Source: Eleginops maclovinus
Lineage: Eukaryota; Chordata; Actinopteri; Perciformes; Eleginopidae
Assembly: GCF_036324505.1 (NCBI RefSeq)
Contig: NC_086352.1
Location: 20,987,637 to 21,051,636, forward strand
Length of the DNA stretch: 64,000 nucleotides
Direction of reading: 5' to 3'
Shown: positions 1 to 12,814 of the stretch, in pieces
Layout of the letters: every line of letters starts with the position of its first letter
Position numbering within the stretch: position 1 is the first letter of the stretch
Made by a program: the position numbers and the translations under genes
The notes under the pieces: model-generated
The model's database searches: none
What the model was told of the DNA's origin: nothing
The model's input: the letters and a program-made list of their open reading frames with translations, nothing else

Positions 1-27
1 GAAGAGTACATGATGACTTGTTCAGGA

Positions 28-175
28 CTCGAAGAAGCTTGGGACTTGGACTTGGACTCGACTTGGCTTTGGTGTTACTTGGACTTGGACTCGACTTGCC
101 CTTCTCTGTCTTTACTTGGGACTTGACTTGGACTTGACTGCTGAGACTTGGGACTTACTTGGGACTTGCCAAACA
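28..175. repeat. Degenerate minisatellite of GACTTGGACTT-like units
   Basis: The stretch is built from imperfect copies of a roughly 10-11-bp unit such as GACTTGGACTT, GACTCGACTTG and GGGACTTACTT, interrupted by short unique pieces around 100-112. Arrays of this ACTTGG/ACTCG type are common as dispersed low-complexity repeats in fish genomes (recalled from general knowledge, not checked). The array may continue left of the window. Confidence 0.7.
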
Positions 176-1234
176 GTGACTTGGTCCCACCTCTGGTGTC
201 AACACACAAACATAAATATGTCTGTGGAAAACATGATTCCTGATATTTTCTGTCACTTTGTTTGAAACACTTTATGTAACCCCAAGTCACTTAGCACCAG
301 CCTTGGCCAATCATTAGACTCAAATGAAAAGCCTCTTGACATGTTTCACCTACCTGCCCTGTGTTCATCGAGTTTGACCTGCTCCAGCCAAGAGGAAGCT
401 ACAGTCTTGCTTGTGGCAGCTTTCTGTCAAATAAGCAGTACTCTTATGAAATTGGTATTTTCCTCTCTTTTTGCATGTTCTTGATGGAGTTTTATATTTG
501 TCATTCAGAGATTAACTTAATTCCATGTACATAAACTGAACGCTAAACATAATCACAGTCATTTGATACCACGTACATCTATAGCAATATTAACTACTGT
601 ATATTGTGAAGGCCGAGTATCAGAGTGATGGTTCTGTTAAGAGATAGAAGCAGAAGCAGTTTCCCTAATCCTGCTAAAGCAGTGCACATGGGAATGATTA
701 CTTGCACAAAGCCATGACACCCTGAGTTGTTTAAATCCCTTTTGTTCAAAAGAGAGCGACAAACAGAGCGGCAGACAGAGAGGGAGAAAGACAATAAGAG
801 AAAGTGATTTAATTCAGCAAATGTGACAGGATTGTGTGATGTCTTGTGGATCTTGTTGTTGTATGGATTGTCTGAATGAGGTCTCCACAATGAGAGTGTT
901 AATCCTTGTTGTTTTAGGCCAGTTGTCAGGACAGGGCTACTCTGCTTCATTTTAAACACAAAATCAGTTAGAGAAGAGACTATAGTTTTGAGTTCCTCAA
1001 ATGTATGGTGTTGAAAATAGCAACACAAGTAATATGGTTGGAATGGGAAATAAATGTGTTTTGAGTGAAGCACTTCAAAAGACCCTCTGCGAATTAGCAA
1101 CAAAAGGCTTCCCTTCATTCTTCTCTTAATAGGGTGTTTTTAAACCTGTTTTCTCCTTGGATAGAAACAGGATTTCTGTAATGAGCTAGTGAGTCATAGA
1201 TTTTCTCGCCTGAATTTTTCTTCTGATTTCCTGC

Positions 1235-1236
<2 letters not shown>

Positions 1237-1326
<90 letters not shown>
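1237..1326. repeat. (TC)n microsatellite with TTTCTC interruptions
   Basis: An almost pure TC repeat runs to about 1284. A block of TTTCTC units follows, then TC repeats again to about 1320. The open frames across it on both strands (Ser-Leu or Arg-Glu repeats) are products of the repeat, not genes. Confidence 0.95.
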
Positions 1327-1549
1327 CCTCCTTCCCTCTTTTCTTCCCCTTTCTCATCCTCATTATTGGGCTCACTGTCTCTCTAAATGGGCCAAGGCAA
1401 CTTTTGTTGCCGTCTAACGGGGAAGGAAGTAGATTAAGGCTATTAACACACAGAAGGATGCTGATCATCCTTTCCAGTCTCTGGTTTCATGTTTAGCCCA
1501 TACTGTGCTCGGTTAGAGATACCCTATAAACATGGTGTTTTTGTATTCT

Positions 1550-1568
1550 GTGTGTGTGTGTGTGTGTG
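1550..1568. repeat. (TG)n microsatellite
   Basis: A short perfect TG repeat of about nine units, embedded in intronic sequence. Confidence 0.9.
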
Positions 1569-4500
1569 CATACGTAGGTACTTGCGCACGGAGAAAGTGT
1601 TGTTTCACTGAAACCGCTCATTTTATTTCTGCAAGAACCGAAATACTCTTTAAGGGTGTCACGCAGCGACCAAGCAGCAAAAATAAAAGAGTGAACTTCC
1701 ATTCACATCTGCAAACAGTAAGTAGTAGTGAGTCTAAACAAAGCATGGTGCAGGCATGCTGTGTCTGTTTATGTTCCTTATTAGTGAACATGCTGCGATG
1801 CACACACAATAAAGCCAAGACACACAGGCATGCTATATTTAGATGATAAACTGCCATAAAACCAGGCTAAAGAGGGAAGCAATAAACAAAAAAAGGGGGG
1901 AAAAAGTAAGGCGGTCCAGAAGCATCCCCTGTCACGGTGCAGTCCCCCATGTCCTAATTACACAGGCTTAGAGGGAACGGAGGATTAGCCACTGATTCAC
2001 CACACTGCTCGCCTCATCTTCTAATAAGTCTCCTCCTTGTCTCCTTGCCACCCTTTGTCCCACCCATACATGTCTTTCTTCAGGTAAAAGGAGCATGATA
2101 CTATTGACTTGTGGGTTTCTGTGTCTCTTTGTTCTTTCTTGCTAACGTGTCTGCCTCAGCCACAACACCTAATCCCATTTTAAAGTAGGCTGTTTGGCAG
2201 GCTTGTTTTGCTTTTTGTTTAACACTTTGATATAGGGCATTGTTTCTTGTCTTTATTTTTGGTGAATACAGTGAGCACATACGTATTTTTTAATCATGCA
2301 TTGACAACTTTAGAACACTAGAAATTGCCTAAATTCTGCTTTCACACAATATGTCAAACATTTTTTGTTATGTTACTTACTTGTTCAATGGGATACATAC
2401 TTCTAATCTAAAGGGGTTGGGACTACATCTTCTTAACATTGTTCTTATGTAGCCTATTTATGTAAATAAACAGTCAAATAAACAATGTATTCTTACATTG
2501 AAGCCTATAACAACATGTTGAGTGATTATCTGAAAATAATTAGTAAAGGTTTTAATGGCACCTGTGTCTTATTCCTTGTATCTGGGTTCCTGGTAGCGTA
2601 ACACTTGGCTTATTGTACAAAAAATGAACCTACATTGTGCAGATATAGATATGGTAAGAGTGCATTGTAGCTGTTAGTTATACATGACAATCATACAGCT
2701 AATGCATATACGTTGCTAAACTATAGATGTTTATTGTTCTTCCATGTTATAGCTTTTCCATGTTCAGTGTCTGATAGGTATAAATAGATTGATTTTAAAA
2801 GGAATGATGTAAGGCCTGGTCCTCTCAGACATCTATATCTAATGGGTTGCCTGTGGCTGCTCTGCTGCAATTGCTCAGCCATTAGAACACTTAACGAGTG
2901 AGAGAAAAGGGGGTTGAAGAGTGAGCTGTAGCCAGAGGAAATGTGAATTATACAAGGTCTTCAGTGGCAGGTTTGGAAAGAGGCTCAGGTTATATGATTG
3001 GCTGAAGCAAGTAGTTCCTTGACTGACCTTGCAATATTTATTGAGTGCCTCTGACCACTGTGAATAGCGAATTCTCTGAGCTGCTAAACGCATAAATGAT
3101 GTAAGTTGTGTTTTTCTGTCACCAGCAATGAAAGCAGCTCAATAAAGACAACTTAAACTTGTGTTGAAGAGACTGTTCCAACACAGCTGTGGGAAGTTTC
3201 TGAAGAGCGCTGTCACACGTCAGAGATGTGGTTACAGATAAACACTGGTTTGCTGTTCTCAGCGCTTTTTGGCCTTGGATAGGTTCACATCCCATGGCCG
3301 TTCAACTGTTTGTTTAGGTTGCTAGTTTTTTTAGTCTGAAGTCAGATTGTCAACAGATAACACCATGAGAACCCCCCTCCCTCCTTTTGTTTGGCAAATA
3401 GTCATCTCATCACAAACCTTCACTTAATAAATGCAAGACGTTTGCTAATTGAGATTATATCAGGCAGCAAATCAATAAAGCATGTAGTGAAAATGTGTAA
3501 TATAACGGAAAGCTATTTATATTTTAAATGTTCTTCATTAAAAACAATCCATATGCCCTCAAGTTGCAAACACATTGACACTGGCAGAGCCTAGGTGCAC
3601 ATTATGTTCTGTGCTCTTCAGACGCAAACGCACAAACAAACATGTAATAGCCTTTATAAAACCAGATAGGTCACTTGGAATCTAATTTGTATTTATAATG
3701 ACCACGTTGTGCGTTTTTAGGGCCCTCATAGCTGCTTTGTATGAAAGGTGAAGTGTAGTATGAGAACACCAACATGGCTGCCCAGATGCCCCTCATCTCT
3801 CAGCCCACAGACCCTGCTATTCATCCACAGGACACAGCTCTGCTTGCTCATCATTGATTAGGCTTTGTGTGTTTGTTTGTTTTTGTTTGAATATAAGCTT
3901 ATGCTCCTCTTCTTCCTCCTCTTGGGTTTTTATCCCTCACTCTCCAATGCTTAAATACTCTCTCCTCAGGGTGTTCTTTTGAACAACTTAGCTCTGCATT
4001 AGCTGACGGAGAGGCCTGCAGTTCGTGAGGGAACGCCTGAAGAGAGGACGTGTTTGATCCTGAGATACATGTCCTTGATTTAGGCCCGGCAGTGCAAGCC
4101 ACCGGGCACCCCCACTGCTCCTGCAAAGCTTTTCCTGCTATGCATCAGTATTCTCTTGCCTCCCACTGTGATAAAAGCTATTACACTGGAGAGAAGTATC
4201 CTTTTCATAGTGCTAAGCCACCTACTGCAAAAAACAATCCACACCTATTCCCTCAACCTCACAGTCACAATAGAACTTAAAATAATTTAACAATTATTAT
4301 CACATTATAACATACAACTCTTTTAATCTGGCTACAGCTAAAGTATTCCAGTTCATTATATTGTTTGTGAGCTGTGGTTCCATGGATAAGCTAAAACAGA
4401 AAATAAGGTTCAAATGTGTTTAATACCGCATTTTATTCCAATTACCACCTGAAATCACACCAAGGGCACCATTTACTGTTGTTTATAGATTTCACGCAGA

Positions 4501-7500
4501 GCAGTAGGCCAGCATAACATGAAAGTTATGGAGAAAACTATGTTGAGAAACCCAAACCGCACTAGCATGGACATACTATTTCATTGCCACCTCTTGAAAT
4601 AATGTTGACAAAACAGACTTGCTAACTGTGGAAAACAACTTGCTTCACCCGCCCTGCTCTCATAACATCATAACAGTATCAGATTCAGTAACACACTGGA
4701 GTAATGTTCTCTTTTTCACAACAGCAATGCTGAGTAAGATACATGTATATTAAAAAGCTTGCTCTATAGCTGAAGTGATGAAAATATATAATGTGGATTT
4801 ATTTTGCTCTGTGTCAGGGTAAACCAAATTTCCAGTAGAATAAATAAGAGAACAGAGTTTTCATGATATTTGAAGTCATTTCCACAACTGTATAATCCCC
4901 CTCAACAGTGACTACCATATTAATTGAAATGTTCTTTTATGTGTAGCCCGGAACAAATCGGCCCTCTAGTCCATCTCTGAAACTGATTTCTTAGAAAACA
5001 AATCTGACATTTCGGACGCACAGCCTGTTTACTCAGACAAGACATTTCTTTGTCAGACTGGAAACCTAAGAAGTCATAAGATATTTACTAAACATTAGGC
5101 CCAGCCAGAGTGCAGACTCTCTCGTCTGTGCAGTTCAAATATTTAGTCAACTTGATTGGCTGAGAATGCAGGGAGCGGGGGGTTGCATGTATCAGCTGGG
5201 CTGGAATTCAGTAGGCGAGGATATTAAAAACACAATAACACACTCGCATGCACACAAACACACACTGTGAGCTCCCTCAGGTGAACAGGTGCAGTCATGG
5301 TCTGTCACAGATGCTCTGCGCAATTCGTCAGCTGCCTTTCCTCCTGTCCACCTTGGGTGGGTTGGGGATATTAATCACAACACAACCTCAGCACACAAGT
5401 GCACACACACACATTATCTCAGATCATTCTCTCTATTCACCTACAGGAGACTACTTTAGGAGCTCATAGGTCTGTCTAATGACTAGCCAGGTGTGCATGA
5501 TCGTAACATTATTTACCAACACTGCGGTGGATGCTAAATTGTTATGGGTTTGTACTTTCCTGAACCATTTTTTTTTTACTTGAACACTGTACCTCACTAA
5601 AGCAGCAAGTTCTGTGTCCAGCTTTCTGTTTTGGTAGCAGTAGCCTCGGTGTGAGTACAGCTCTCGTTTGGTTTCTCTCTCCCTTCAACCACAGGAACTA
5701 CAGTGTGTGACAGAGGGACATTAATCACAGGGCTGGGTAATAAAGCGAGGAGGGATGGGCATGTAGGGCCAGGGGGGGCAGGCGTCTGGAGGGAGAAAGG
5801 GTGTTTAGGGAAATCACAGTCTGCTTTATGATACACACTGATACACCTGCACATTTTTATACTCGCAGGTTTAGGTGCACATCCCTCACACATCATACTG
5901 AGAACTTCAACCCTTTAAGTTGTAACATTTTTATTCGAGGAGAAACAAGTCAGGATCCAGAAGGGTGACCCGTTTCTTTCTAATTATCTGTGCAGAGAGA
6001 AGTCCTTCTTTTGCCTTCTTGTTGATCTCTGTTTTATTTTGCATAGCCGTTACGTGGCCCTGATTAATAAAGTGTTAATAGAAAATGTTGTAGAGCAAAA
6101 ACAGAGAAGCATTTGTTGAGAGATAAAAGGCCTATTATGGCTCAGTAGAATAATCATCTTTAATATTGCTGTGATGCAAAGAAGTCTGCTTGAGCTTTTC
6201 ACAGTACCAATAACTCATGATGTGTAACATTGATAAAAAATGTGGCTGATTGTATATGGTAACTATACCTAAATCACAGCCCAACACAGTTTTTAGTACT
6301 CAACTGTATAAAGTTGTGTTTTTCCTGTGGCACTCCTTCCTGACCCCCTTGGGTTATTGGAGTTTTTTAATATCAACCTCATTCCAACTTGACATTTTAC
6401 AGTGGACACTAGGTTGCACATCATATCTAGTGGAGTTGTGATGGCGGATATTGTGTGTTTGTGTGCTTGCATGGGTCTCCTCAAGGACTATTAGAAAAGG
6501 GTAGCTTGAAAAATGAAATGACCAATAATAGTTTATGTTTTTGTAAATCCACCAACTGCATGTACACAACATGTGTTCTGGATTCTAAATATAAGGCAAT
6601 TCAACTAACAGAAATCAGAGAGGAAGACTTTGTGAATCTAACTTTTTAACAAAACAAAAAAAAGAATTGATATAGCTATACAATAACTAATGCAAACGCA
6701 TTCACTGCCATGGTTTTAGATTCTTAACAATTTCAAAGCACGACAAATTCAGTTTTCTGTTCTTTCGTCCTTGCCTTCTGTTTTTAAAAAAAACGTTGGG
6801 CACACACATGACACACTACATTTGTTTCTGCAAGAACTGCCTCCCTAGTATACTAGAAACATGTAAGGGAGTTTTGCATTTTATATAAGGGACCTCATTG
6901 GTTCAGATCATAATTAACAAATCCTTCTATTCGCTCAACAAAGTTGCGTGGCACAGCAGTATCTGATGTTGACAAATAACACAGTGAAGGCAGATCATTT
7001 TCTTCTTCCACTTTTTTTGCAATTTCGCTCTATTAAAGGGTTTTCTGACGTAAAGATTCCTTTGACACTTTGTGTCCTTTTGCAATTGCTCATATATTTC
7101 TTAGAGCAGCTTTGCTATTTTAATATGTGTGTCATGTGTTCTAGCAATAAAGATAACTTGCAGCTACATAGCTGCGCTATCTCTAGTCATTGTTACCCAG
7201 TCTTGCTTTTCTGCCCTAAAGCAAGGCAATTAACCCTGCCATGGGTAGTAAGATAGCTCCGGCTACTCGTGGTAAGGAAGGAAATCAAACTACAAAAGAG
7301 TGTGTGGAGTTAATTAAACTGTTTTGTTTCCAATAAAGGTGTAATAAATATCTGATCTCAATCAGGGATTCAGGTCAATTGTCTTTCTGCGTCTCTCTCC
7401 TGACTGTCCATTAATGAGTTTCACGCTTTATACTGAGTAATCATAAAATACTGAGTAATCATTGAGCCATCCCCTTTTTTTCCTTCTTTGTTCATGTTTG

Positions 7501-7772
7501 GTTCAGGGTCAGTCTAGAGAAGATGTTCTGCCCTTTTCAAGCCTTCTTTGTTAGATGAGATTTGTGAACAATGAAAGATAAAAAGGACAGTTTGCCTTTT
7601 CTCAACACAGATTCATATCTTGAGATTCAAGCTATTGTAGGGTTTTCATTTTATAACAAATAGAAATTATAATTTTCATCTGAACACAATTTACCACCTG
7701 GATATCAACATAACCGTGAGTAAGTCTTTGACAGATAGTGGAGCTAATAAAGTCTTTTTTTAAATTATAGTC

Positions 7773-7882
7773 GATATGATAATATCATTATTTTTATTAG
7801 TGATTTATTGCATATTTAAATAATAATAATAAAACCGATCATTAGTGTGCTTCACCACTAATAATCATATTTCTATCATATC
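7773..7882. repeat. Imperfect inverted repeat, AT-rich hairpin
   Basis: The left arm at 7773-7802 (starting GATATGATAATATC and ending TTATTAGTG) is matched on the opposite strand by the right arm at 7856-7882 (starting CACTAATAATCATA and ending CTATCATATC). The arms are about 27-30 nt with small mismatches and a length difference, separated by about 53 nt. It could be a small MITE-like relic or a chance AT-rich stem. No target duplication was identified. Confidence 0.5.
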
Positions 7883-10200
7883 AAATAATTGACTGAGAGG
7901 TGATTTGCATTGTGACAAATGATAGCATCAGTGTAATTTATCTTGGACCATGTACAGAACTGCGAGAGAAACTGGAGACCGAGCATGCCCCTGGTAGCCA
8001 AATCACTACATGCAAATGTGTCCTTGGTGGAGGCTCCCATTGCCATTTTTAGAGAGCTGGTAGAGCCATGGCAAAACTAGAGGGAGGGAGGAAGGGAGAG
8101 AGATGGATGTCACCCTTGCTCTCATATGTCATATTGTTAACCATAGATATGAGGAGAACGCCTCAAGGTTGAACGTGCAGCTGAGACATAAATAATCTAT
8201 CAGAGGTTTCCTCCAACTAAATAGAGGAAAATATGTCTGCATGGATTATTTATGCTTTAATATGCACTCGGTGAATAGACAATCACCTCTGAGAGCATGA
8301 AGACATTGTAGGGGCCAAGTTAATTGTGTGTGTCTTAAAAATGCATGTGCAAGCTATAGCTGTGTGAAAGGCAGTGGTTGTCGAGCTGTTAAGCTTGGTT
8401 ACACAAAGGGTCTATATTTTGTGGCTTGATGATGGATTACAATAACGGCATGTTACTGTTGCAAAGTGTATTCAGGTTTGTGTTATTTATGTACAATCTT
8501 TTGTCTGTATCATCAGTCTTTTGTGCTTTGACATCTTGTTTGTATTTTCTCTCTTAAATCTCGAGCCACTCGTGTACGAACACAGGCACACACGCAAATG
8601 CTTCTCAATGTGTGCAGATGAATTCTTTCATCCCACACCACTTAAATGGAGTCCATCTCAAAGTGGTCTGGCCTCCGCTTTCCAGCTCACCTTATTTCCT
8701 CTTCAGATGACTGCCTCGACATGGGAAATGTCAGGCTCTCATTGCCAGCACTGTGTGGCTTCTTCAAACATTTGTGAAGTGTTAAGCTCATCGCTTCAGC
8801 TTAGTGTGGCAGTCTCCCAGGAATCTGGGCTGCTGACCCGCAACACAGCAAAGACAGCCTAGCGAAGTGCACTCAAGCACATCCACTCTGCCCGCTCATT
8901 TGCATCAATGAAAGATTATATTAGTCCCAAGTTTATGTTTTTTACAGCAGCACACTCGCCATACTTTAAAGATCCATGCATCCCATAATGGGGTTGATGG
9001 GGTGACTTTACAGCTCTGAACAGACATGATGTTGTTTTCTCTCATTTAGTTGAAAATCACAGTGGATATTCTGTACAGCACTATTACCTAATTCGTACAA
9101 CCTTAGACGTTACCTTTACTAAGCCTAATGGGACATTTTCAAGCTAGCATTAAGATATCCTATAGAAATCCACCTCTTGACTTAGTTTAAGAATTCAAAT
9201 CACCAAATAAGTCTTACAGGAAGACACATTACAATATAAAAAAATAGTTTTGAATCCACATTCAATATATGTGGACAAAGACTCATCATATGTTTATGTA
9301 TGGGAAATCATCAACATTTAGTAGGGGAGGTGAAACGTGACTACAACCAGTTGATGAAATGGAATGGATCTATTTGCTAAATCTAAGACTACATTTTAGC
9401 TCTTATATTGTTATTTTTCACTTCTGCTTGGGACCATTGTGCTATACAAACATCAACAATGCCAAAATGAAGCTCCAATGAATATACTTGCCTAATTCTT
9501 CATAACAAAGAAAACTGCCTCAGTTCTATTCCAGTTTGTTTTGTTCCAAAAAGTGTATTTTAGCCAACAAACAATTGTCGCAATGCAAAAATAAATCAGT
9601 ATTGTGGTTTCTGTTTGCAGTCTTCTGGTTTGGCTCCACAAAAAGACAGACATGCATTGCATATCTCAAAACAAATGTGCAAATTGGAGATGCTGCATTT
9701 TGTTTAGAAGTCTGTTCAAGCAACGTTCAGATTTTACTGGAGAAAGGGGTCAAATGTTGAATATCTTTGCAGTTTAGTTTTTTTTCCTAACCTGTAGTTT
9801 GTTAAGTTTACACTTCTTTAACCTATAGAATGATTGTGGAGTGTGTAAAGGCAGCATACTGAAATGTGTCAAGTAGAATTTGCAATCATCTGTTTGCCTG
9901 GCCACAGCATTGCAAAACATTATAGACAGTGTTAAATAACTCTACAACAGTTGTGACTGATTACTCACTGTACATAACAACGTCTAATGTGTCAATGAGG
10001 ATAAAAAACAAGTGACTAGTCACACCAATTTCATTTGTAAAGTCCCAACTGTTAAGACTGCATCTCTTTGTATTCTGTTGGTTTCATCCCACCCGGCCGA
10101 TGGAAAAATTCCATTTATGGGACAACAGATGCTCCATTTCTTTTCTCTATTTTTCACTTCACGCCCAAGAGGAGAAAAAAATGGGCTTGTCTTTTATTAC

Positions 10201-10216
10201 TATTTTTTTTTTTTTT
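10201..10216. repeat. Poly(T) run
   Basis: An uninterrupted T run of about 14 bases inside the intron. It reads like a simple repeat rather than part of the splice-site tract, which lies about 600 bp further on. Confidence 0.7.
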
Positions 10217-10793
10217 CTAACCAAGTTCTGGATCTGTTTGACTCAGGCATGAACACTCCCATAATCAGCCAGAGTGTGCATCCCTCTGAATAGAGATGAA
10301 AGAGGAGAGAACACACTCACACTTATACACTCCAGCGAATGCACACAACAACAACAAGGAGCACACAAATAAACAGGCACAAACACACAGGCAGGAAGCG
10401 CAAGCCATTTGGCACAGCCTCTCTGTCTAGGGAGGGCTTCAAAGCCTACTGACATGAATTTATGATAACGGCACTATGCCTTTGCCAAACCTCAACTGTT
10501 GTTGTTTTTCTCTCGCTCCCTCCCCAACCCTTCTGTATGCTCTGCCATCCCCTTGATCAGAGCTTTGGAAAATGCTAGCAGGTGTCCCCCAGTCCCTTGG
10601 AAAGGTGTGTGCACATGTGCATGCAAACATGTGTGTTTGGAGTAGGACATCCTTAGCTGACTCTTTCCTCATTCCATTTGGTTTGACTCTATTCCTCTTA
10701 TCTTCGACTCTTTGTACAATTTAGTCTCATGATCGTTCTATGATAATATTACCCTCTTGCTCTGTGTTTTTTTCTTAATTTCTATGCACACTT

Positions 10794-10850
10794 CTAACAT
10801 AACCATTGCTTTGTTCTCCTTCCATCCTCTTCCCTTCCTTCTTTCTACAG
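10794..10850 (+). promoter_or_regulatory. Branch-point candidate, polypyrimidine tract and 3' splice site
   Basis: A CTAAC branch-point match lies at 10794-10798 (candidate A at 10797). A long C/T-rich tract follows over roughly 10809-10846, ending in CTACAG at 10845-10850. The reading frame entering the exon is split, with the first base of the opening codon supplied by the previous exon. The signals fix the exon start at 10851, so the open frame upstream of it (from 10757) should not be counted as protein. Confidence 0.85.
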
Positions 10851-11548
10851 ATGAGGACTGCGTGAACTGTACAGAAGAGTGCCGGGTACTGGGCCATTCT
10901 GACCGTTGCTGGATGCCCCAGTTCCCCGCTGGTGGAAACCAGGCAGAGGGAGTTGACTACCGCAACAATATGTTCGTTCCGGCAGGGATGGAGACTGTGC
11001 CCGAGACAGAGACCTACGAGACTGTCAACCCCAATGGCAAGAAGACGTTCTGTACATTTGGAAAAGAAAGGCGTGACCACACCATCCTAGTCGCCAACGT
11101 TAAGCCCTACTTGAAGGCCAAACGCGCTCTTAGTCCACTGCTCCAAGAAGGACCTTCAGCCTCTGGTAGTCCCACCAAGAGCTGCTCAACCATGTCTCCC
11201 TGTTCTTCAGTCAAAAGCCCAGCTGACGGAGCTGAAGGCAAACCTCCTCCTGCCACCTGCTCAGGCCACTATGGGCCTCCTGATGGTCAGTACCTGTCAC
11301 CAACCAAACAAAGCAGAGACCAGGGGGTCTACCCACCATTGCCTCCCATGGACCCAGTGGCCAAGGTGCTTGCAGAGGCCCGCTCCAGGATCAGCCAAGA
11401 GGCAACAGGGGAAATGGAGTGTGTTCTGGAGCAGGTGGAGCCTGACGCAAACCGTGACAGAATGGACGCTGACCAGGTGGTCAGAGACATCGACAAACTA
11501 TTGCAGGACTGCAGAGGTAGTGAGGCCACTGGCACACTCAGGAAGTGA
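10851..11548 (+). CDS. pcdh17: Protocadherin-17, last coding exon (distal cytoplasmic tail)
   Basis: This exon encodes about 231 complete codons of the carboxy-terminal cytoplasmic tail of a delta-2 protocadherin, a homophilic calcium-dependent adhesion protein of neuronal membranes. It opens with an acidic stretch and a Cys-rich block containing CRVLGHSDRCWMPQFPAG, the conserved cytoplasmic block of this family. It then has KPYLKAKRALSPLLQE, a Ser/Pro-rich middle, QYLSPTKQ, and the closing helix-like block DIDKLLQDCRG before a C-terminal RK. These blocks fit PCDH17 better than PCDH10 or PCDH19 from memory; no alignment was run. The sequence FCTFGK (11048-11065) fits the WAVE-complex binding (WIRS) consensus; PCDH17 is known to recruit WAVE and Ena/VASP at axon contacts. 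The acceptor at 10850 defines the start and the stop is TGA at 11546-11548. Signal peptide, cadherin repeats and membrane segment lie upstream of the window. Teleosts can carry duplicated protocadherins, so the exact paralogue is not settled. Confidence 0.9.
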
Positions 11549-12357
11549 CACAAAGGACTGCAACAAAAGATGTATGAAGGTAGAGAGAGGAATATACTAC
11601 TATTCCAAAAACTCTAATGCCAAAACTGTCACCAAAACCAATCAAAAAGGTTAATAGGCTCTTATCATAGGAGTTCTTTTCTCTATTTGTTGTTGAAAAT
11701 ACTGACACTTTACAGACAATGGGAACATTTATTCATTTGACACCAGTTTTGGTGCTAAGATCGCTACCAACAAAAAGGAACTGGGTAACAAACATCTGAA
11801 TTCTGATGAATTTTTATCTCTTTTTGTTTTGGATTCTTAAGCAAATTGCAGAGACTTATGCCTCTGGCACCTCGCAAGCTATTATCTAAGTGCCCACCAG
11901 CTCATAAGTGTGTTGTTCATGGTCTCTCGTGAAATCCTACATATCTAAGTGTGTGTAGGTGGATTTCTGTTGTGTATGATGGCCATAGAAACTGAAGGAA
12001 AAAAGGACTATTTATGGTCAGACATGACAATCGATGCGGAAACAGTGAAACAAATTCTGATCCATTTGGGACAGTGAAAGGCCGAAATACACAAAACAAC
12101 CTTATCTTTCTTGACTTTAATATAGGTGTTTAGTGTCTGATGGATCCTGTATTTGAACCTGAAGATATTGGTTAATCAGGTGTGTGATCACAGGGGTCAG
12201 TTAAGGACTTGGGGACTGAGGGGCTTAATTGCTACGCTGAAGGAAAATTATTAACAGTGTAACCATGTTTCACCTGTCATTTGTAGCCACATGTGTAAGC
12301 TGTGTCTGTCTCACGCCTCTATTTAAACATTCATGTTGCTCACTGGTGTAGTTACAT

Positions 12358-12462
12358 GCACCAATTTACACATATCTTACACATGTACACTACACTATGC
12401 GCATACACATGCACTGATGCCCCTACAAACACACACACTCATACACACTAATGCTTACACAC
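12358..12462. repeat. CA-rich degenerate repeat in the 3' UTR region
   Basis: Many ACAC, ACATG and CACACA steps occur without a pure array. It resembles a decayed CA microsatellite inside the probable 3' UTR. Confidence 0.55.
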
Positions 12463-12611
12463 AACTGGCCATCTGTGTAATTGTCTTATACATGAACATC
12501 ATCAGCTTTTTGTCCCTTGTGTACAGTGATTTATCATGTGTGTGACTATGCCTTAAGGCAATCACAAGTTGTGTAAAAAGGGACATTTTTTCCTTAACTG
12601 TGAAAAGATGA

Positions 12612-12633
12612 TATCTATATGATCATATAGATA
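12612..12633. repeat. Perfect 22-bp palindrome
   Basis: The sequence TATCTATATG/ATCATATAGATA is symmetric about 12622/12623 over 11 bp on each side with no loop. It lies about 1.06 kb after the PCDH17 stop codon. As RNA it could form only a very tight stem or an intermolecular duplex, so a function is not implied. Confidence 0.9.
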
Positions 12634-12814
12634 ACTAAATGTATGAATCCATGCATAGTGTCCAAATATTAACAAAATATTTATACATTTTATAAGAAAA
12701 AAAAAGAAATGAGGAATCTCAGCAAAAAGTGTCCTTGAGTTAGGGTCAAGTGCGGGGTATTAACTCAAAGAACTGCAAAGGACACTGCCATTGTTTCGAA
12801 GACAAATATCCAAA

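Larger units (their letters stand above)
1..10850 (+). other. Probable large intron of PCDH17 upstream of the last coding exon
   Basis: No coding exon is recognisable on either strand. The DNA ends in a strong splice acceptor at 10850, so it is best read as the 3' part of a long intron. PCDH17 is known to have a large first exon, short middle exons and a last exon carrying most of the distal cytoplasmic tail; none of the earlier exons is visible. The interval holds a minisatellite at the left edge, (TC)n and (TG)n microsatellites near 1.2-1.6 kb, an imperfect inverted repeat near 7.8 kb and a T-rich run at 10201-10216. The rest is AT-rich, single-copy-looking sequence. That the whole stretch is one intron is inferred, because the upstream exon lies outside the window. 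Confidence 0.7.

Noticed and set aside
594..1118. 174-codon open frame on the minus strand
   Set aside because: No recognisable domain, no splice signals or conserved blocks, Leu/Ser-rich composition, inside the PCDH17 intron. A chance frame is more likely.
1115..1468. Arg-Glu repeat frame on the minus strand and Ser-Leu frame on the plus strand
   Set aside because: Both are direct readings of the (TC)n microsatellite.
5758..5778. G-rich GGCCAGGGGGGGCAGG as a CTCF site
   Set aside because: Spacing between the CCA and CAG parts is one base short of the consensus.
10757..10850. Upstream extension of the protocadherin frame with an apparent Met start
   Set aside because: It is intronic: the stretch is a polypyrimidine tract ending in CTACAG, and the protocadherin-like sequence begins only after it.
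11271..11654. Alternative + frame of 127 codons overlapping the protocadherin exon
   Set aside because: It is a shifted frame over a recognised exon, with no family resemblance.
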